A stretch of DNA of 64,000 nucleotides from Marinospirillum insulare DSM 21763 (GTDB taxonomy: Bacteria > Pseudomonadota > Gammaproteobacteria > Pseudomonadales > Halomonadaceae): contig NZ_KK366037.1 in NCBI RefSeq assembly GCF_000686905.1, positions 34,194 through 98,193 on the forward strand, written 5' to 3'. The translations under genes were made by a program, and so were the position numbers. Within the stretch, counting starts at the first letter, position 1. Each line of letters opens with the position of its first letter. Shown here piece after piece: positions 62,458 through 64,000 of the stretch. The notes beneath the pieces are model-generated. The model searched no databases and was not told the origin of the DNA. It was given only the letters and a program-made list of their open reading frames with translations.

Positions 62458-63834
62458 ATGGTTAAAAATAAACTATTACATCAAGCTAGAGTTTGGTCCT
62501 TGCCAACGCTTGCTGGTGCTTTTTTATTAGCCGCACTCACACTGCTTTATATTCTACAAAGTAGAGAGCAAGAAATTCAAACCGCTGAACGTGATGATGT
62601 TCTTTGGGCTGCCTACCAACTCGACCGTGAAAACCTTAAGCTCAATAGCCTGCTTAATCGATACCAATATAAGCAAAATGCTAAAGTGTGGAAAGACGCC
62701 AGAACACGCTTTGAAATTCTTTACAGTCGCGTCACAGTGCTGCGTCATGGCCAGTACAACAACCTAATTGAAGTAAAAGAAAGAACCCGCGACTTGAGCT
62801 TACAGTCTTTTCAAATAATTGATTTAATGGATGAGCGCTTTTTTACACACAACGCCTCGTCACCTGAAAACCTAACTAAACTACTCCAGCTATCTCTACA
62901 ACTCCACCGAGTTACTGAAGAGTTAGTGACCACTTTAAAAAGCGTTAGCAGCCAACTTAACACCCAAAAAAGACAAGAGTTGCGCCAGCTTTACCACTAC
63001 CTACTCATCATCATCGTATTATTAATTTTAACGATGAGTTTAATTATTTACTTACTCATAAAAAAAATGTCTGAAGCACGTCAAGCTCAATATCAGGCGC
63101 AGTTAATGGCTACTGAATTAGAAACAGCCGTTCAAAAAGCAGAGGCAGGTAGCCAAGCTAAAACAGACTTTTTAGCCACCATGAGCCATGAAATACGCAC
63201 CCCCATGAATGGCGTACTTGGCATGAGCGAACTTTTATTTGAAACAAGCCTAAGTAGCGAACAAAAGAAATATACCCATGCCATTAACAATAGTGCCACT
63301 GCACTTATGAGGCTTCTTAATGAGCTAATGGATATTTCTAAACTGGAGGCAGGCAGGCTGGTACTTGATTACCGTAAAACTGCACTCGCCCCCTTACTAA
63401 ATGAAGTAATAGATTTTTTTGCTGCCGAGCTCAACCAAAAGCCGGTTACTTTTAATTTAGAGCTAGCACCCGAAGCAGATGCTTTTTATAACACCGACCC
63501 AGGTCGTTTACGGCAGGTGCTGCTTAACCTGCTAGGCAATGCATTTAAGTTTACTGATCAGGGCAGGGTGACATTGAGAATAAAACCAACACCTGAAGGG
63601 CTGCTTTTTGAAGTGGAGGATACAGGCGTAGGTATAGATGAAGCAGTGCAGCAAAGAATGTTTGAAACCTTTACTCAGGCCGACGCTAGTATTTCACGAC
63701 GTTACGGTGGCACAGGCTTAGCCATTTCTAAACGTATTATTGAACAAATGGGGGGAGCGATTCATCTACGTAGCCGCTTAAATGAAGGCAGTTGCTTCTA
63801 CTTCACTTTACCTTTAGAACCCCTGCAAAACTAA
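62458..63834 (+). CDS. Membrane sensor histidine kinase
   Basis: In this 458-residue protein, membrane segments at about 13-35 and 178-202 enclose a periplasmic helical sensor region ([19 protein letters not shown]). The cytoplasmic part has a short coiled coil, a HisKA domain with H244 in [16 protein letters not shown], and HATPase boxes [17 protein letters not shown] and GGTGLAIS. No receiver domain is present, so its partner regulator lies elsewhere, perhaps to the right. It is paired with the upstream periplasmic protein, a recurrent arrangement. Confidence 0.85.
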   Translation: MVKNKLLHQARVWSLPTLAGAFLLAALTLLYILQSREQEIQTAERDDVLWAAYQLDRENLKLNSLLNRYQYKQNAKVWKDARTRFEILYSRVTVLRHGQYNNLIEVKERTRDLSLQSFQIIDLMDERFFTHNASSPENLTKLLQLSLQLHRVTEELVTTLKSVSSQLNTQKRQELRQLYHYLLIIIVLLILTMSLIIYLLIKKMSEARQAQYQAQLMATELETAVQKAEAGSQAKTDFLATMSHEIRTPMNGVLGMSELLFETSLSSEQKKYTHAINNSATALMRLLNELMDISKLEAGRLVLDYRKTALAPLLNEVIDFFAAELNQKPVTFNLELAPEADAFYNTDPGRLRQVLLNLLGNAFKFTDQGRVTLRIKPTPEGLLFEVEDTGVGIDEAVQQRMFETFTQADASISRRYGGTGLAISKRIIEQMGGAIHLRSRLNEGSCFYFTLPLEPLQN

Positions 63835-63924
63835 GACGAAAGTCTTAAGCTGCTTATATTGTTTACTTTTACTAGGCTGTTACCATCAAAGATCAACAAC
63901 AAATATAATCAGAGGTGACGCGAC

Positions 63925-64000
63925 ATGAGTAGCTTAACAAATAACCAGCGCATCGAAGAAAACTTCCGCACCTTTAATGATAAATATGTGGAACTCTTTG
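63925..64000 (+). CDS. Start of a gene cut by the window edge
   Basis: ATG at 63925 with AGAGGTGAC upstream opens a frame of 25 codons to the window end (MSSLTNNQRIEENFRTFNDKYVEL...). It lies 90 bases after the kinase gene on the same strand. The N-terminus is too short to identify. Confidence 0.6.
   Translation, partial: MSSLTNNQRIEENFRTFNDKYVELF

Overview
The window is one contiguous piece of a gammaproteobacterial chromosome. It is moderately AT-rich and densely coded, with short intergenic gaps. The gene neighbourhoods are chromosomal and gammaproteobacterial: glrK-qseG-glrR, ubiD-fre-folM, trxA-rho, prfB-lysS, nrdR-rib-nusB-thiL-pgpA, ybbA/tesA and slyX. Genes such as the PA3496-family protein, a DcaP-like porin, an OprC-like copper receptor and DUF3422 suggest a marine or aquatic Oceanospirillales/Pseudomonadales-type organism. 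The genus cannot be fixed from sequence alone. I see no rRNA, tRNA, CRISPR array, prophage or intact insertion sequence. The only accessory-looking stretch is the left end, up to about 1.9 kb.

Layout. 1-1,907: a ParE/RelE-type toxin-antitoxin pair, an Rpn-family nuclease gene, a 95-bp broken copy of that gene, and degenerate short repeats. 2,010-4,821: a porin and the CYTH-CHAD triphosphatase YgiF. 4,944-10,816: a tightly packed six-gene run (DUF47 protein, PiT phosphate transporter, argA, glrK, qseG, glrR) behind one good promoter; its GlrR has lost the whole sigma-54 ATPase core. 10,915-12,725: two small outer-membrane barrels and a lipoprotein. 13,116-16,151: ilvD, a lysozyme-inhibitor-like lipoprotein and rnk. 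16,171-27,477: a DHH protein, pepN, a minimal PAS-chemoreceptor-like protein, folM-fre-ubiD, rho, trxA and ppx. 27,504-30,112: prfB-lysS, with prfB carrying its +1 programmed frameshift.

30,268-33,463: two uncharacterised genes joined by a 14-codon minigene, facing a three-gene envelope operon headed by a membrane-anchored cold-shock domain. 33,579-41,404: slyX, bolA, DUF3422, the YbbAP-type ABC transporter divergent from tesA, ppk2, nsrR and a PA3496-family gene. 41,497-49,396: an eight-gene minus-strand unit (nrdR, ribD, ribB with a degenerate RibA domain, ribH, nusB, thiL, pgpA, a YdgA-like gene), with glyA upstream. ribE is missing from its usual place. 49,708-53,190: ettA, DUF2628, cnoX and a 43-residue membrane protein.

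53,233-58,082: a sulfide-oxidation cluster (sulfide:quinone oxidoreductase, small membrane protein, MBL persulfide-dioxygenase-like protein, DUF442 protein, SulP transporter) split by an internal terminator. 58,208-63,834: tcdA, then a copper-uptake pair (DUF2946 protein and OprC-like receptor) and a periplasmic molybdopterin-fold protein with a histidine kinase. A further gene is cut by the right edge.

The most unusual observations are the GlrR without AAA+ domain, intrinsic terminators placed directly in front of the start codons of rnk and the MBL gene, the membrane-tethered cold-shock operon, the 30.3-31.6 kb unknown pair, and two small genes shorter than usual annotation cut-offs (12,776-12,901 minus; 53,059-53,190 plus).
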